Notes: generated from the sequence alone by a model not told the origin. Shown: positions 37,272-48,530, numbered from the stretch's first letter. The stretch: DNA of 64,000 nucleotides from Methylocaldum szegediense (GCF_949769195.1 NZ_OX458333.1:3477001-3541000), one strand, 5' to 3'. Translations and numbers: made by a program.

Positions 37272-38633
37272 ATGTTTTCGCTCCTGCATACGCTTTTCTA
37301 CTTCATCGTCGCGTTAACGATCCTAATTGCTTTTCACGAGTTCGGCCATTATTGGGCGGCACGGAGATTGGGGGTCAAGGTCCTACGGTTTTCGTTGGGA
37401 TTCGGGAAAATTCTCTGGCGTCGGCAGAGAACGCCCGAAAGCACCGAGTTTACCGTAGCGGCACTTCCCCTTGGCGGCTACGTGAAGATGGTGGATGAGC
37501 GGGAAGGCGCGGTCGCACCGGCCGATCTGCCCTACGCATTCAATCGCCAGCCGCTGATTCGTCGGGTGGCGATCGTATTCGCGGGGCCGTTTTTCAATTT
37601 CATTCTGGCGATCCTGATTTACTGGGCGGTTTTCATGATCGGTGAAACCGGAATACGCCCCATCTTGGGACCGGTGACCAGCAACTCCTTGGCGGCCCAG
37701 GCCGGGTTTGAGGAAGGCGACGAGATCGTGGCTATCGCTGGTAAAACCACGCCGACCTGGAATCATGCCATCGGCGAACTGCTGGAACGTGTCATGGAAA
37801 CTGAGGCCATATCCGTAGTGGTGAAAACCAAGGATGGCGAGCAATTGGAGCGGACTCTGACCGTCCCGGAGGAACTCCTTCAGCATCCGAATCGCTTGTA
37901 CCAGCAGCTGGGATTGCGCCCCTGGGAGCCTGATCTTCCGCCGGTCATCGATAGGGTTGAGCCGGGTGGTGCGGCAGATGAGGCCGGGTTGCAGTCCGGT
38001 GACCGGCTGGTCAGTGTGGATGGCAACGCGATCCGAACATGGCGGGAATGGGTCGACTACGTGCGTGCCCATCCCGGCTCTACGCTCGAAGTGGTTGTGG
38101 ATCGTGGTGGCCAACGTCTATCGCGTTCGATAACCCCGGTACCTGTCGAATCGGAAGAAGGTCGTATCGGGCGGATTGGTGCCGCGGTCCAGATTCCGGA
38201 GCAGCTTGTTGATGACATGCAAATAGATTATCGCTTGGGGGTACTTCCGGCGTTCGTGGCTGCGGTTGAAAAAACCGTCGATTACTCCGTACTGACTTTG
38301 AAGATGGTGGGGCGGATGCTGGTCGGCAGGGCGGGCATCGAAAATCTTAGCGGCCCGATTAGCATTGCTCAATATGCCGGAAAATCGGCCAGCATCGGCT
38401 TCAATCAGTTTCTTAAGTTTCTCGCCATTGTCAGTGTCAGCTTGGCCGTGTTGAATTTGCTGCCGATTCCGGTGCTCGATGGTGGTCATCTCCTGTTTTA
38501 CTTGATCGAAGCGGTCAAGGGCAGTCCGGTATCGGAGCAGACTCAAGCCTTCTTTCAACAAATCGGCTTGTTTATTCTGTTGTCTTTGATGAGTCTCGCA
38601 TTCATACTCGACATCGAGCGTTTGCTTACCTGA
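37272..38633 (+). CDS. rseP: Site-2 protease RseP
   Basis: RseP is an inner-membrane zinc protease that cleaves the anti-sigma factor RseA and remnant signal peptides in E. coli. It has 453 residues. The metal motif HEFGH is near residue 22, and the third ligand region LLPIPVLDGGHLL is near the C-terminus. Two PDZ domains lie between (GPVTSNSLAAQAGFEEGDEI and RVEPGGAADEAGLQSGDRLV). In most gammaproteobacteria bamA follows; here dsbC follows instead. Confidence 0.96.
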   Translation: MFSLLHTLFYFIVALTILIAFHEFGHYWAARRLGVKVLRFSLGFGKILWRRQRTPESTEFTVAALPLGGYVKMVDEREGAVAPADLPYAFNRQPLIRRVAIVFAGPFFNFILAILIYWAVFMIGETGIRPILGPVTSNSLAAQAGFEEGDEIVAIAGKTTPTWNHAIGELLERVMETEAISVVVKTKDGEQLERTLTVPEELLQHPNRLYQQLGLRPWEPDLPPVIDRVEPGGAADEAGLQSGDRLVSVDGNAIRTWREWVDYVRAHPGSTLEVVVDRGGQRLSRSITPVPVESEEGRIGRIGAAVQIPEQLVDDMQIDYRLGVLPAFVAAVEKTVDYSVLTLKMVGRMLVGRAGIENLSGPISIAQYAGKSASIGFNQFLKFLAIVSVSLAVLNLLPIPVLDGGHLLFYLIEAVKGSPVSEQTQAFFQQIGLFILLSLMSLAFILDIERLLT

Positions 38634-38664
38634 TTCGAAACCGAAGTTACCCACGGATACACCT

Positions 38665-39381
38665 ATGAAGAAATATTGGGGCATCGCAATATTGGGCATG
38701 ACGGCCTTATTTTTTGAGCCGGTCCAGGCCGATAGCAAAGCCATCGAGCAGGCATTAAAGGAAGTGCTTCCGGGAGTCAAGCCGGATTCAATTACGCCGT
38801 CGCCGATGTCGGGCCTCTACGAGGTTGTCGTCGGACCGAAGCTGTTTTATGTTTCTGAGGATGGCCGGTATTTGTTTCAGGGAGCGATGATCGATATTAA
38901 AGCGCGTGAGGATTTGACGGAGAGCAAACTAGCCGGCGCTCGCGTCAGTTCCTTGAAGAAAGTCGGTTTGGACAACATGATCGTGTTCAAGCCCAAGACT
39001 TCGAAACACTCGCTGTATGTATTTACGGACATCGATTGCGGGTACTGCCGCAAGCTGCATTCCGAGATCGACCAATACCTGTCGGAAGGCATTGAGATCC
39101 GTTATCTCTTCTTTCCGCGCGCCGGCGAAGGATCGGAGTCGTATAAAAAAGCGGTATCGGTATGGTGTGCGGACGATCGCAATACAGCTTTGACGAAGGC
39201 CAAGCGAGGTGAGGCGGTCGAAAACCGGCAGTGCGATAATCCCGTAGACCAGCACCTCACGTTGGGAACCCAAATGGGCGCGACGGGAACGCCCATGCTC
39301 GTCACCGAAAAGGGCAACATACTGCCGGGATATGTACCTGCCGGCCAATTGGCCAAGATTCTCGCTCAAGAGAGCGAGTAA
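38665..39381 (+). CDS. dsbC: Thiol:disulfide isomerase DsbC
   Basis: DsbC is a dimeric periplasmic isomerase that rearranges wrong disulfides. It has 238 residues with a signal peptide (GIAILGMTALFFEPVQA). The N-terminal dimerisation domain includes MSGLYEVVVGPKLFYVSEDG, and the thioredoxin domain carries DIDCGYCRKLH (active site CGYC) and the cis-proline region GATGTPMLV. It lies 31 bases after rseP and converges with mutS. Confidence 0.95.
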   Translation: MKKYWGIAILGMTALFFEPVQADSKAIEQALKEVLPGVKPDSITPSPMSGLYEVVVGPKLFYVSEDGRYLFQGAMIDIKAREDLTESKLAGARVSSLKKVGLDNMIVFKPKTSKHSLYVFTDIDCGYCRKLHSEIDQYLSEGIEIRYLFFPRAGEGSESYKKAVSVWCADDRNTALTKAKRGEAVENRQCDNPVDQHLTLGTQMGATGTPMLVTEKGNILPGYVPAGQLAKILAQESE

Positions 39382-39414
39382 TAAGGCAGACGGACTTTGC
39401 CCCGCGGTTTTGCC

Positions 39415-41979
39415 TCAGCGGGTCAATGCCTTTAGGGCGAACAGTAAATCTAAGGCCTGTTTGGGCGTTGTTTCCTCGGGTTTAATCGTTCTTAGCAGAT
39501 CCAAGGCGGGGTGAGGCTCGGCATTCATAAAGAGGTCGAATTGCTGAGCTTCGCTTCGGTGTTCCGCATACGTCTGCTTTTCGAGAGCCATCAACTTCTT
39601 GCGAGCACTGTCGATCACCGCTTTCGGCACGCCGGCCAGAGCGGCTACTTGTAATCCATAGCTTTGATTGGCAGGTCCTTCCTTCACGGCGTGAAGGAAC
39701 ACAACTCCATCGCCATGTTCAATCGCATCCAAGTGAACGTTGTGTACTCCGGAGCACTCGTCGGCCAAGGTAATCAATTCGAAATAATGAGTGGCGAAAA
39801 GGGTGAATGCTCGGACATTTCTTGCGAGGTAATCGGCTGTCGCCCAGGCGAGGGACAGGCCGTCAAAGGTGCTGGTCCCGCGGCCGATCTCGTCCACCAG
39901 AACCAGACTTGAGGATGTCGCATTGTGGAGGATGTTTGCGGTTTCGGTCATCTCGACCATAAAGGTCGATCGGCCGCTGGCCAAATCGTCGGAAGCCCCA
40001 ATACGGGTAAAGATCCGATCGATAGGGCCTATCACCGCCGCATCCGCAGGGACGTAGCTCCCAATGTGTGCCATTAACACGATGAGCGCCGTTTGCCGCA
40101 TATAAGTGGATTTTCCGCCCATGTTAGGGCCCGTGATAATGAGCATGCGGCGATCGGCATGAAGCTCCAAATCGTTGGGAACGAACGGTGTGTCGGAAAC
40201 AGTTTCGACGACGGGATGTCGCCCGCCCGTGATCCGAATGCCGGGCTCCTGAACTAAAACGGGCATGGTGAGATTCAGGCTTTCTGCGCGCTCCGCTAGA
40301 TTCGCTAAGACGTCTAGCTCTGAAAGGCCTGATGCGCAGGCCTGCAGGGTTGCCAGATGACCGGTGAGAAGATCCAGAAGTTCATCGTAAAGGGCCTTCT
40401 CAAAAGCTAGAGAACGTTCCCGTGCGCTCAGTACTCTGTCCTCAAAGGCTTTTAGTTCTGGCGTGATATAGCGTTCGACTCCTTTTAAGGTTTGGCGCCG
40501 GATATAGTCGGCCGGAACCTTGTCGGCTTGCGTGCGCGAGAGTTCGAGATAGAAGCCCTGCACGCGATTGTAGCCGACCTTCAAGTTGGGTAGTCCGGTT
40601 CGTAGGCGTTCCCGTTGCTCCAGTTCGAGCAGGAAACGTTCCGTGTTTTGGCTAAGGCTGCGTAGTTCATCCAACTCCGGATGGTAACCTTCGGCGATAA
40701 CGCCCCCATCGCGGACCAGCATGGGCGGGTTCTCTACGATCGCGCGTCGCAAAAGTTCGCAAAGTTCAGGTTGCTCTCGAATCCGCTGTCGTATATCTGA
40801 AAGGAGATCGCTCTCCAGGTTCTCGATCAGCGCTAGAATTTCGGGCAGTGTTTCCAAAGAAGCTCGCAGAACCACGAGATCCCGAGGTCTCGCGGACTTG
40901 AGGGCAATTCGGGCAGCGATACGTTCGATGTCACCGACCGATGCTAGTACATTGCGAATGGATACATATCCGCCATCTCTGAGAAGCGCTGCTATGGCTT
41001 CGTAACGCCGGTTAAGGGTACGGTGGTCGCGCAAGGGGTTATGCAGCCAACGCCGCAGCAGACGTCCGCCCATTGCTGTTGTAGTTCGGTCCATGACGCC
41101 GAAGAGGGTAAGACTGACCTGACCTGACGGGTGGTAATCCAGTTCCAAATTGCGGCGGGTCGCGGCGTCCAGGACGATGCTCTCCTCGCCGGTTTCCGTG
41201 CGTAAACCCTGAATGTGGGGCAGAGCGATTTTTTGGGTCTCCTGAACATATTGAAGCAAGCACCCAGCGGCAGCGATGGCAGCGGGCAAATCTTCGCAGC
41301 CAAAACCGGTTAAATCCTGAGTCTTGAACTGATGCAGTAATCTGTGGCGCGCGCTCTCAGGGTCAAAATGCCAGGGCGGTCGCCGGGTAATTCCGCGCCG
41401 GGCAGCTACGATCGATGGTGGTGACCAGCTTTCGCTAATGAGCAATTCTGACGGGTTCAGGCGTTCCAATTCGCCCGTCAAACGCTCCAATCCCTTGACC
41501 TGCTGCACAGTGAATCGTCCACCCGCCAGGTCTAAGGCGGCGATGCCGAAAAACTCGTCGACCTGGGTGATGGCGACCAATAGATTCTCTTTGCGATCTT
41601 CTAACAAAGCCTCTTCAGTCACCGTGCCGGGACTGACGATACGAACGACCTTGCGTTCGACGGGACCCTTGGATGTAGCCGGATCGCCGATCTGTTCGCA
41701 GATAGCGACAGACTCGCCGAGTTTGATCAATCGTGCCAGATACCCATCAACGGCGTGGTAAGGAACACCTGCCATCGGTATGCGTTCCCCGGCAGATTCG
41801 CCGCGGGAGGTCAGGGTAATGTCTAGGAGTTGAGCGGCTTTACGGGCATCCTCGTAGAACAGTTCGTAAAAATCCCCCATGCGGAAGAAGAGAAGCTGTT
41901 CGGGGTGTTCGGCCTTGATGCGCAAGTACTGCTGCATCAAGGGGGTGTGTTTGGAGAGAGTGGTCGTTTGATCGGTCAT
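39415..41979 (-). CDS. mutS: DNA mismatch repair protein MutS
   Basis: MutS recognises mismatches and starts repair with MutL. It has 854 residues. The mismatch-binding FxE is in [13 protein letters not shown] near residue 37. The ATPase has Walker A ([13 protein letters not shown]) and the ABC-like [12 protein letters not shown]. The C-terminal helix-turn-helix dimer region follows. It is transcribed divergently from pncC with 54 bases between, in the mutS/pncC-recA arrangement of gammaproteobacteria. Confidence 0.97.
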   Translation of the reverse strand: MTDQTTTLSKHTPLMQQYLRIKAEHPEQLLFFRMGDFYELFYEDARKAAQLLDITLTSRGESAGERIPMAGVPYHAVDGYLARLIKLGESVAICEQIGDPATSKGPVERKVVRIVSPGTVTEEALLEDRKENLLVAITQVDEFFGIAALDLAGGRFTVQQVKGLERLTGELERLNPSELLISESWSPPSIVAARRGITRRPPWHFDPESARHRLLHQFKTQDLTGFGCEDLPAAIAAAGCLLQYVQETQKIALPHIQGLRTETGEESIVLDAATRRNLELDYHPSGQVSLTLFGVMDRTTTAMGGRLLRRWLHNPLRDHRTLNRRYEAIAALLRDGGYVSIRNVLASVGDIERIAARIALKSARPRDLVVLRASLETLPEILALIENLESDLLSDIRQRIREQPELCELLRRAIVENPPMLVRDGGVIAEGYHPELDELRSLSQNTERFLLELEQRERLRTGLPNLKVGYNRVQGFYLELSRTQADKVPADYIRRQTLKGVERYITPELKAFEDRVLSARERSLAFEKALYDELLDLLTGHLATLQACASGLSELDVLANLAERAESLNLTMPVLVQEPGIRITGGRHPVVETVSDTPFVPNDLELHADRRMLIITGPNMGGKSTYMRQTALIVLMAHIGSYVPADAAVIGPIDRIFTRIGASDDLASGRSTFMVEMTETANILHNATSSSLVLVDEIGRGTSTFDGLSLAWATADYLARNVRAFTLFATHYFELITLADECSGVHNVHLDAIEHGDGVVFLHAVKEGPANQSYGLQVAALAGVPKAVIDSARKKLMALEKQTYAEHRSEAQQFDLFMNAEPHPALDLLRTIKPEETTPKQALDLLFALKALTR

Positions 41980-42033
41980 CGGAGTAGTTTATCGGATAGA
42001 ATAGCGGTCCGCGATTGAACAAATGGCGAGCGC

Positions 42034-42528
42034 ATGGCGGAAGACGACGCTTTATACGCGTTAGCGGGCGAGGTCGGGAGAGTCTTGAAGCTTCAGGGAA
42101 GAGTGTTGGCCGTGGCCGAATCTTGTACCGGCGGGTGGGTCGCCCAGTGTATCACCGACGTGCCCGGAAGTTCCGCCTGGTTTGATCGAGGATTCGTTAC
42201 TTACAGCAATCAGGCGAAGTGTGAATTGTTGGGTGTACCGGGCGAGACTATCCAGATTCACGGTGCGGTCAGCGGCGAAACGGTTCTTGCCATGGCAGCG
42301 GGCGTCTTGGATTACAGTGCAGCGGATATCTCGGTGGCCGTCAGTGGAATCGCCGGACCGACCGGTGGCACGCCCGACAAGCCGGTAGGTACCGTCTGGT
42401 TTGCCTGGCGGCGGCGCGATGGCGTATGTCGCGTGCAACGCAGGCAGTTCGGAGGTGATCGGCGTCAGGTCAGGCGGCAAGCTGTGGAAGTCGCGCTTCA
42501 AGGTATTCTTGATGTCTGTCGGGATTAA
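42034..42528 (+). CDS. pncC: Nicotinamide-nucleotide amidohydrolase (CinA C-terminal domain)
   Basis: PncC deamidates nicotinamide mononucleotide to nicotinic acid mononucleotide for NAD recycling. It has 164 residues comprising only the CinA C-terminal domain. Motifs are AVAESCTGGWVAQCITDVPG near the N-terminus, the GFVTYSNQAKCELLGVP segment, and AVSGIAGPTGGTPDKPVGTV. It is one gene upstream of recA and overlaps the 5' end of thpR by 17 bases. Confidence 0.93.
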   Translation: MAEDDALYALAGEVGRVLKLQGRVLAVAESCTGGWVAQCITDVPGSSAWFDRGFVTYSNQAKCELLGVPGETIQIHGAVSGETVLAMAAGVLDYSAADISVAVSGIAGPTGGTPDKPVGTVWFAWRRRDGVCRVQRRQFGGDRRQVRRQAVEVALQGILDVCRD

Positions 42529-43087
42529 AACGCTTCGTTTGTTTTTTGCGCTTTGGCCGGATGAGGCGGTCCGCGCTTCGTTAGCGCAATTTGTCGAGAC
42601 GCTGAAGCAAACGACTACAGCCCGATGGGTGGAGCCCGAAAATTTTCATATTACGTTGGCTTTTCTAGGGGCAGTAAACGAAGATCAGTTGCCACTGGTT
42701 TGTCGGATTGGTGACGGTATCGATGGCCAATCGTTTGAGCTTACACTGGACCGAATCGATTTCTGGCCAAAAAGGGAAATTGTTTGGCTGTCGCCGTCAA
42801 GTACGCCGGCGGCGCTTGCGAATCTCGCGAGCGGTTTAACGGCCGAGCTCAAGCAAGCCGGGTTTGTCGTGGAGAATAGGCCGTATCGAGCGCATCTGAC
42901 TCTTGCCAGGAGAGCGCGTCCTGGCCGTATCTCATCAGGCGTTCTCGACGATCCTATTCGTTGGAGCGAGGGTTCATTTTGTCTGATCGAGTCCCATCTC
43001 AGTCGTATGGGCTCTCAGTATCGGGTACGCAATAACTGGAATCTATCGGGTTTTCAGGCTATTCCCGATGACTTGTCTGTGAGATAA
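42512..43087 (+). CDS. thpR: RNA 2',3'-cyclic phosphodiesterase (2H family)
   Basis: ThpR hydrolyses 2',3'-cyclic phosphates of RNA and was first described as a 2'-5' RNA ligase (LigT). It has 191 residues from the ATG at 42512. The two HxT/SL motifs of the 2H fold are present: FHITLAFLG and AHLTLARRA. A frame reaching back to 42401 would overlap most of the end of pncC and is not used. It lies between pncC and recA. Confidence 0.92.
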   Translation: MSVGIKTLRLFFALWPDEAVRASLAQFVETLKQTTTARWVEPENFHITLAFLGAVNEDQLPLVCRIGDGIDGQSFELTLDRIDFWPKREIVWLSPSSTPAALANLASGLTAELKQAGFVVENRPYRAHLTLARRARPGRISSGVLDDPIRWSEGSFCLIESHLSRMGSQYRVRNNWNLSGFQAIPDDLSVR

Positions 43088-43127
43088 TTAAACAATTATT
43101 TACAAGAGTTTAGTCAGTATCAAGCTA

Positions 43128-44174
43128 ATGGACGAAAACAAAAGGAAAGCGCTGAGCGCGGCGCTTTCTCAAATCGAAAAGCAGTTTGGTAAAGGGGCTG
43201 TGATGCGGATGGGCGATGTCCCCGCAATGCGCGACCTCGACGTCATTCCCACAGGTTCCCTATCGCTCGATATTGCATTGGGCTGCGGGGGCTTGCCGCG
43301 AGGGCGTATCGTTGAAATCTACGGTCCCGAATCGTCCGGCAAAACGACTCTGACACTCGAAGTCATCGCCCAGGCTCAAAAGAAGGGCGGGGTAGCGGCG
43401 TTCGTCGACGCCGAGCATGCGTTGGATCCTGTTTACGCGGAAAAGATCGGCGTCAATCTGGATGATTTGCTGGTTTCGCAGCCGGATACCGGCGAGCAGG
43501 CGTTGGAAATCGCCGATATGTTGGTTCGGTCGGGTAGCGTCGACGTGGTCGTGATCGACTCAGTGGCGGCCTTGACGCCAAAAGCGGAAATCGAAGGCGA
43601 AATGGGTGATTCCCATGTCGGGCTTCAGGCGCGATTGATGTCGCAAGCCCTGCGGAAATTGACGGCCAATATCAAGCGCTCAAACACCTTGGTGATCTTC
43701 ATCAACCAGATTCGTATGAAGATCGGAGTCATGTTTGGCAATCCGGAAACTACGACAGGTGGCAACGCGCTTAAGTTTTACGCTTCGGTTCGTCTTGATA
43801 TTCGCCGCTTGGGGGCGATCAAGAACGGCGACGAGGTCGTCGGCAATGAGACCCGTGTCAAAGTTGTGAAGAACAAAGTAGCACCTCCCTTCAAGAATGC
43901 CGATTTCGAGATTCTTTACGGCGAGGGCGTTTCCCATGAGGGCGAATTGGTCGATTTGGGCGTTGCCTACGGAATTCTGCAGAAATCAGGTTCCTGGTAC
44001 AGCCTCGGATCTGAACGTATTGGTCAAGGGAAGGATAACGCTCGCAATTTCCTGAAAGAGCATCCCGAACTAGCGGAAAGCATCGAGTCCAAGATCCGTG
44101 AAAAGGCTTTCGCTAATATCGCTGTGGCGGGGGCTGTCACTGCATCCGATCCATTCGAGGGGGTTGAAGCCTGA
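43128..44174 (+). CDS. recA: Recombinase RecA
   Basis: RecA drives strand exchange and activates LexA cleavage. It has 348 residues with Walker [16 protein letters not shown], the [16 protein letters not shown] block, and loop L2 ([20 protein letters not shown]). The 40 bases upstream contain an AT-rich inverted repeat ATAATT-AAAC-AATTAT near 43084-43099. No canonical CTGT-N8-ACAG LexA box is visible. The stop overlaps the proposed recX start. Confidence 0.98.
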   Translation: MDENKRKALSAALSQIEKQFGKGAVMRMGDVPAMRDLDVIPTGSLSLDIALGCGGLPRGRIVEIYGPESSGKTTLTLEVIAQAQKKGGVAAFVDAEHALDPVYAEKIGVNLDDLLVSQPDTGEQALEIADMLVRSGSVDVVVIDSVAALTPKAEIEGEMGDSHVGLQARLMSQALRKLTANIKRSNTLVIFINQIRMKIGVMFGNPETTTGGNALKFYASVRLDIRRLGAIKNGDEVVGNETRVKVVKNKVAPPFKNADFEILYGEGVSHEGELVDLGVAYGILQKSGSWYSLGSERIGQGKDNARNFLKEHPELAESIESKIREKAFANIAVAGAVTASDPFEGVEA

Positions 44175-44632
44175 GCGATAATTCGGATTCCCTGCGGGCA
44201 GTAAAATCCGCGGCCCTGCGTTATCTGTCGCGCCGTGAGCACAGTAGCATGGAGCTCAGGCAGAAGCTTTGTCGCAAAGGATATTCGGAGACCGTAGTGG
44301 AGCAAGTCATTGCCGAACTGGCTTCTCAGGGCTTGCAGAGCGACGGGCGTTTCGCCGAGGTGTTCACTCACAGTCGCGTTGAAAAAGGGTACGGCGCATA
44401 CCGTATCAGACAGGAGTTGCGACAACACGGCATCGACGTGAATCAAGCGTTGGAAAACGACCGAGATTGGGATGAGCTGATTCGAAAGACTTATGTCAAA
44501 AAATATGGCGAAACCGTTCCGGGTTCGATAGAGGAACGTGCCGCCAGGGAGCGTTTCCTTCGGAGGCGCGGTTTCGACGCAGAGCAAATCCGACGTTTGT
44601 TCAAGTGCTTAAGACAGCCTGAAAGCAAATAA
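44171..44632 (+). CDS. recX: RecA regulatory protein RecX, probable CTG start
   Basis: RecX caps RecA filaments and limits their growth. From CTG 44171 it has 153 residues and begins (M)[18 protein letters not shown], where [16 protein letters not shown] matches the first conserved RecX helices. The only in-frame ATG is 44249, which would delete this conserved part. No ATG, GTG or TTG lies upstream before the in-frame stop at 44165. GAGGGGG at 44157-44163 is 7 bases from the CTG, which overlaps the recA stop (CTGA). The rest ([17 protein letters not shown]) is typical RecX. Confidence 0.88.
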   Translation: MSDNSDSLRAVKSAALRYLSRREHSSMELRQKLCRKGYSETVVEQVIAELASQGLQSDGRFAEVFTHSRVEKGYGAYRIRQELRQHGIDVNQALENDRDWDELIRKTYVKKYGETVPGSIEERAARERFLRRRGFDAEQIRRLFKCLRQPESK

Positions 44633-44670
44633 GCCCCAAAAAGAAGAACGAAACCATCGGTAGTAGCGAA

Positions 44671-47271
44671 ATGACCAGCGCAGAACTGCGTTCACTTTTT
44701 CTGAAGTTTTTTGAGGAACGGCAGCACACGATCGTTCCCTCCAGTTCGTTGATTCCGGCCGATGATCCTACTCTGCTGTTCACGAACGCGGGTATGGTTC
44801 AATTCAAAGATGTGTTTTTGGGGCGGGAAAAACGTCCATATGTACGTGCTGCTTCGGCGCAGCGTTGCGTTCGGGCTGGCGGCAAGCACAATGACTTGGA
44901 AAACGTAGGGTACACCGCGCGCCACCATACGTTTTTTGAGATGCTGGGGAATTTTAGCTTTGGCGACTATTTCAAACGCGAAGCAATCCATTACGCCTGG
45001 GAATTTTTGACGGGGGTTTTGAAACTGCCGACGGAACGGCTCTGGGTTACCGTTTTCGACCAGGACAAAGAAGCCGAGTCGATCTGGCTGAAAGAGATAG
45101 GGGTCGATCCGGCACGCTTTGCGCGTATCGGTTCGAAAGATAATTTCTGGAGCATGGGAGACACCGGGCCTTGTGGACCATGTACAGAGATTTTCTACGA
45201 TCACGGCGAAGGGATTCCTGGGGGTCCTCCGGGGTCGCCTGACGCGGATGGCGATCGATATATCGAGATCTGGAATCTCGTCTTCATGCAGTACGATCGT
45301 GCTTCAGACGGAACATTAAGCCCCTTGCCCAAACCATCGGTCGATACGGGTATGGGATTGGAGCGCATCGCTGCCGTCGTTCAAGGTGTACACAGCAATT
45401 ATGATATCGACCTCTTTAGGGCGCTGCTCAAGGCTGCAGCGGATATCGCGCAAGTCGAGAACACCGACAACAGCTCGTTGAGAGTGTTGGCCGATCATAT
45501 TCGCTCGTGCGCTTTCCTGATTACAGATGGCGTACTGCCGTCCAACGAAGGGCGCGGATACGTACTGCGCCGCATTATCCGAAGAGCGATTCGGCACGGC
45601 TACAAACTCGGGGTGCGAGATACCTTTTTTTACCGTTTGGTCGCACCGCTGTGTGCTCAGATGGGCGATGCCTACCCGGAGTTGGTTGCGGCTCGGCCGA
45701 TGGTGGAGCAGGTTTTAAAGAAGGAAGAAGAGCGTTTTGCCGAAACCTTGGAGCAAGGAATGAAAGTTCTTGAGACTCATCTCAAGGGAATGAGCGGCAA
45801 GACGATTCCTGGCGACACGGTGTTTCTGCTTTATGACACCTATGGTTTTCCGGTCGACCTGACGGCTGATTTCGCCCGTGAACATGGCTTGGTACTGGAC
45901 ATGGAAGGTTTCGAGAGAGCGATGGAGGAGCAAAGGGAGCGCGCACGCGCGGCCAGCCATTTCGGAGTTGATTACTCCCACGACGTACATCTCGACATAC
46001 GCTGCGATTTTACGGGTTACACGAATTCGCGTGAGGAGACGCGCGTTGCAGCGGTGTTGCAGGACGGCAAACCTGTAGAGCTGCTAACAGCTGGCGAAGA
46101 AGGTATTTTGATCTTAGAAAGAACGCCGTTCTACGCCGAGTCGGGCGGACAAGTCGGTGATCGAGGCACTATCCGTGCCGGGGAAAATCTGTTCGAAGTG
46201 TTGGACACACAGAAGAAAGTCGGCGATTTGATTCTCCATATCGGGCGGGTATCGAAAGGAACGTTCAAGCGCGGTCTGGATTGTGAAGCGACGGTTGATG
46301 TCGCGGCACGGAACGCAATAGCACGTAATCACTCCGCGACCCACTTGCTCCACTCTGCATTGAGGAAAGTTCTTGGGGAGCACGTGATACAGAAGGGATC
46401 ACTGGTCGCTCCTGACCGCCTCCGCTTCGATTTTTCTCATTTTGCGCCAGTGACCGCAGATCAGCTTGAGGCTATCGAACGCCTGGTGAACGAGCAGATT
46501 CGGGCAAACAATGCCGTTTCGGCCGAAATGATGCCGAAGGACGAGGCTATCAAAGCAGGTGCGATGGCTTTGTTCGGCGAGAAGTACGGCGATTTCGTGC
46601 GTGTCCTTCGAATCGGCGATTTTTCGACCGAATTGTGTGGTGGAATTCATGTCCAGCGCGCTGGTGATATCGGGTTGTTCAAAATCGTAAGCGAAACGGG
46701 GGTTGCGGCTGGGGTTCGGAGAATTGAAGCCTTGACTGGGGAAGCCGCTGTCCAATGGGTAGAGAAGAACGATAGGATCCTGCAATCCCTCAGCGAGAGA
46801 ATGAAGGTTGGGCGGGATGCTTTGGATGAGAAAGTGAACCAGCTTCTTGAAAGAAACCGTTCGTTAGAGAAGGAATTGGAGCGACTGAAAGGTAAGCTGG
46901 CGAGTGTCACTGGAGACGATCTGGCTTCTCGTGCGATATCGATCGATGGGGTGAAAGTTCTCGCGGCAAAGGTGGATGAAAGCGATCCCAAAGAACTCAG
47001 GGATATGGTCGATCAGCTCAGGAATAAGCTGGGTAGTGCGGCGATCGTGCTGGGATCGGTTAAAGAGAATAAAGTAACCTTAATTGCCGGCGTGACCAAA
47101 GATCAGACCGCTCGAATCAAAGCGGGCGATTTGGTTAATGCTGTGGCCGTTCAGGTGGGTGGAAAAGGCGGCGGCCGGGCCGACATGGCCCAAGCAGGAG
47201 GGACTAATCCGGCGATGCTGGATGCGGCGCTGAAAAGTGTGCCGGATTGGGTGCGGCGCCATACCGCGTGA
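44671..47271 (+). CDS. alaS: Alanyl-tRNA synthetase
   Basis: AlaS charges tRNA-Ala and clears Ser and Gly mischarging. It has 866 residues. The catalytic part has [15 protein letters not shown] and the [20 protein letters not shown] block. The editing domain zinc ligands are HSATHLLH and [13 protein letters not shown], and the C-terminal part ends in [13 protein letters not shown]. It lies 38 bases after recX, in the conserved order recA-recX-alaS. Confidence 0.97.
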   Translation: MTSAELRSLFLKFFEERQHTIVPSSSLIPADDPTLLFTNAGMVQFKDVFLGREKRPYVRAASAQRCVRAGGKHNDLENVGYTARHHTFFEMLGNFSFGDYFKREAIHYAWEFLTGVLKLPTERLWVTVFDQDKEAESIWLKEIGVDPARFARIGSKDNFWSMGDTGPCGPCTEIFYDHGEGIPGGPPGSPDADGDRYIEIWNLVFMQYDRASDGTLSPLPKPSVDTGMGLERIAAVVQGVHSNYDIDLFRALLKAAADIAQVENTDNSSLRVLADHIRSCAFLITDGVLPSNEGRGYVLRRIIRRAIRHGYKLGVRDTFFYRLVAPLCAQMGDAYPELVAARPMVEQVLKKEEERFAETLEQGMKVLETHLKGMSGKTIPGDTVFLLYDTYGFPVDLTADFAREHGLVLDMEGFERAMEEQRERARAASHFGVDYSHDVHLDIRCDFTGYTNSREETRVAAVLQDGKPVELLTAGEEGILILERTPFYAESGGQVGDRGTIRAGENLFEVLDTQKKVGDLILHIGRVSKGTFKRGLDCEATVDVAARNAIARNHSATHLLHSALRKVLGEHVIQKGSLVAPDRLRFDFSHFAPVTADQLEAIERLVNEQIRANNAVSAEMMPKDEAIKAGAMALFGEKYGDFVRVLRIGDFSTELCGGIHVQRAGDIGLFKIVSETGVAAGVRRIEALTGEAAVQWVEKNDRILQSLSERMKVGRDALDEKVNQLLERNRSLEKELERLKGKLASVTGDDLASRAISIDGVKVLAAKVDESDPKELRDMVDQLRNKLGSAAIVLGSVKENKVTLIAGVTKDQTARIKAGDLVNAVAVQVGGKGGGRADMAQAGGTNPAMLDAALKSVPDWVRRHTA

Positions 47272-47300
47272 ACACGAGAAGTTATAAGAACTAAATAGAA

Positions 47301-48530
47301 ATGGCCTTATACGTACATAAATATGGCGGCACGTCGGTAGGCAGTACAGAACGAATCCGACATGTCGCCGATAACATTGTGAAAGCTCGAGAACGAGGCG
47401 ACAGTATTGTCGTTGTTGTATCCGCTATGAGCGGAGAAACCAATCGTCTAATAGCGTTGGCTCAGGAAATTCAGGCGAACCCGGACCCGCGAGAATTGGA
47501 TGTTTTGCTGGCTACAGGTGAGCAGATTACGATAGCGCTTTTGTGTATGGCGCTGCATGAGAAGGGCGTGCCTGCGTGTTCGTATACAGGCGGACAAGTT
47601 AAAATCCTGACCGACCGATCATATAACAAAGCGCGTATCTTGAATATCGATACCAACCGTATCGCAAATGATCTCGCGCGGGACAAGGTAGTAGTTGTGG
47701 CCGGTTTTCAGGGGATCACCGAGGATGGTGACATCACCACTCTTGGCCGGGGCGGATCGGATACTACGGCTGTGGCTTTGGCTGCCGCGCTCAAAGCTGA
47801 TGAGTGTTTGATCTATACCGATGTAGATGGTGTTTATACTACGGACCCGCGCGTCGAACCGAACGCTCGTCGGCTGGACCGGATTACGTTCGAAGAAATG
47901 TTGGAAATGGCGAGTTTGGGATCGAAAGTGTTGCAAATTCGGTCTGTGGAGTTCGCCGGTAAGTACAATGTTCCGCTGCGGGTGCTTTCAAGTTTTACTG
48001 AAGGCCCCGGCACGTTGATCAGCTATGAGGAAGAAAACGTGGAAAAGCCGCTGATTTCCGGCATCGCGTTCAATCGAGACGAAGCAAAGCTGACGATTTT
48101 GGGCGTCCCCGATCGTCCGGGCATTGCCTACAAGATTCTCGGTCCGATTGCCGATGCGAATATCGAGGTCGATATGATAGTCCAAAATATTGCTCAGGAC
48201 GGCACGACCGATTTCACGTTTACTGTGCACCGCAACGACTATAGAAAAGCCTTGGAAATTCTGCGTAGCACATGTGCGGAGCTCGGAGCGCGCGAAGTTG
48301 CGGGTGACGACAAGATCGTAAAGGTGTCTTTGGTTGGCGTCGGCATGCGTTCACACGCCGGTATCGCGAGCAAGATGTTCGAAGCTCTCGCAAGAGAGGG
48401 CATCAACATCCAAATGATTTCGACGTCTGAAATCAAAATTTCCGTGGTTTTAAATGAAAAATATTTGGAACTTGCGGTTCGCAGCTTGCACGAAGCGTTT
48501 AATCTTGACCAGTCGTCGGAAGCGGCTTGA
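47301..48530 (+). CDS. lysC: Aspartate kinase
   Basis: LysC makes aspartyl phosphate, the first step to lysine, threonine and methionine. It has 409 residues, the single-function type with a C-terminal regulatory part. The kinase block VHKYGGTSVGSTERIRHVAD, the VVSAMSGETNRL segment, and LGRGGSDTTAVALAAALKAD are intact. Two ACT domains follow (GIAYKILGPIADANIEVDMI, EGINIQMISTSEIKISV), implying feedback control. It sits 29 bases after alaS, upstream of csrA. Confidence 0.95.
   Translation: MALYVHKYGGTSVGSTERIRHVADNIVKARERGDSIVVVVSAMSGETNRLIALAQEIQANPDPRELDVLLATGEQITIALLCMALHEKGVPACSYTGGQVKILTDRSYNKARILNIDTNRIANDLARDKVVVVAGFQGITEDGDITTLGRGGSDTTAVALAAALKADECLIYTDVDGVYTTDPRVEPNARRLDRITFEEMLEMASLGSKVLQIRSVEFAGKYNVPLRVLSSFTEGPGTLISYEEENVEKPLISGIAFNRDEAKLTILGVPDRPGIAYKILGPIADANIEVDMIVQNIAQDGTTDFTFTVHRNDYRKALEILRSTCAELGAREVAGDDKIVKVSLVGVGMRSHAGIASKMFEALAREGINIQMISTSEIKISVVLNEKYLELAVRSLHEAFNLDQSSEAA

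Noticed and set aside
43056..43127. LexA SOS box upstream of recA
   Set aside because: No CTGT-N8-ACAG or close variant is present. Only an AT-rich inverted repeat is seen.
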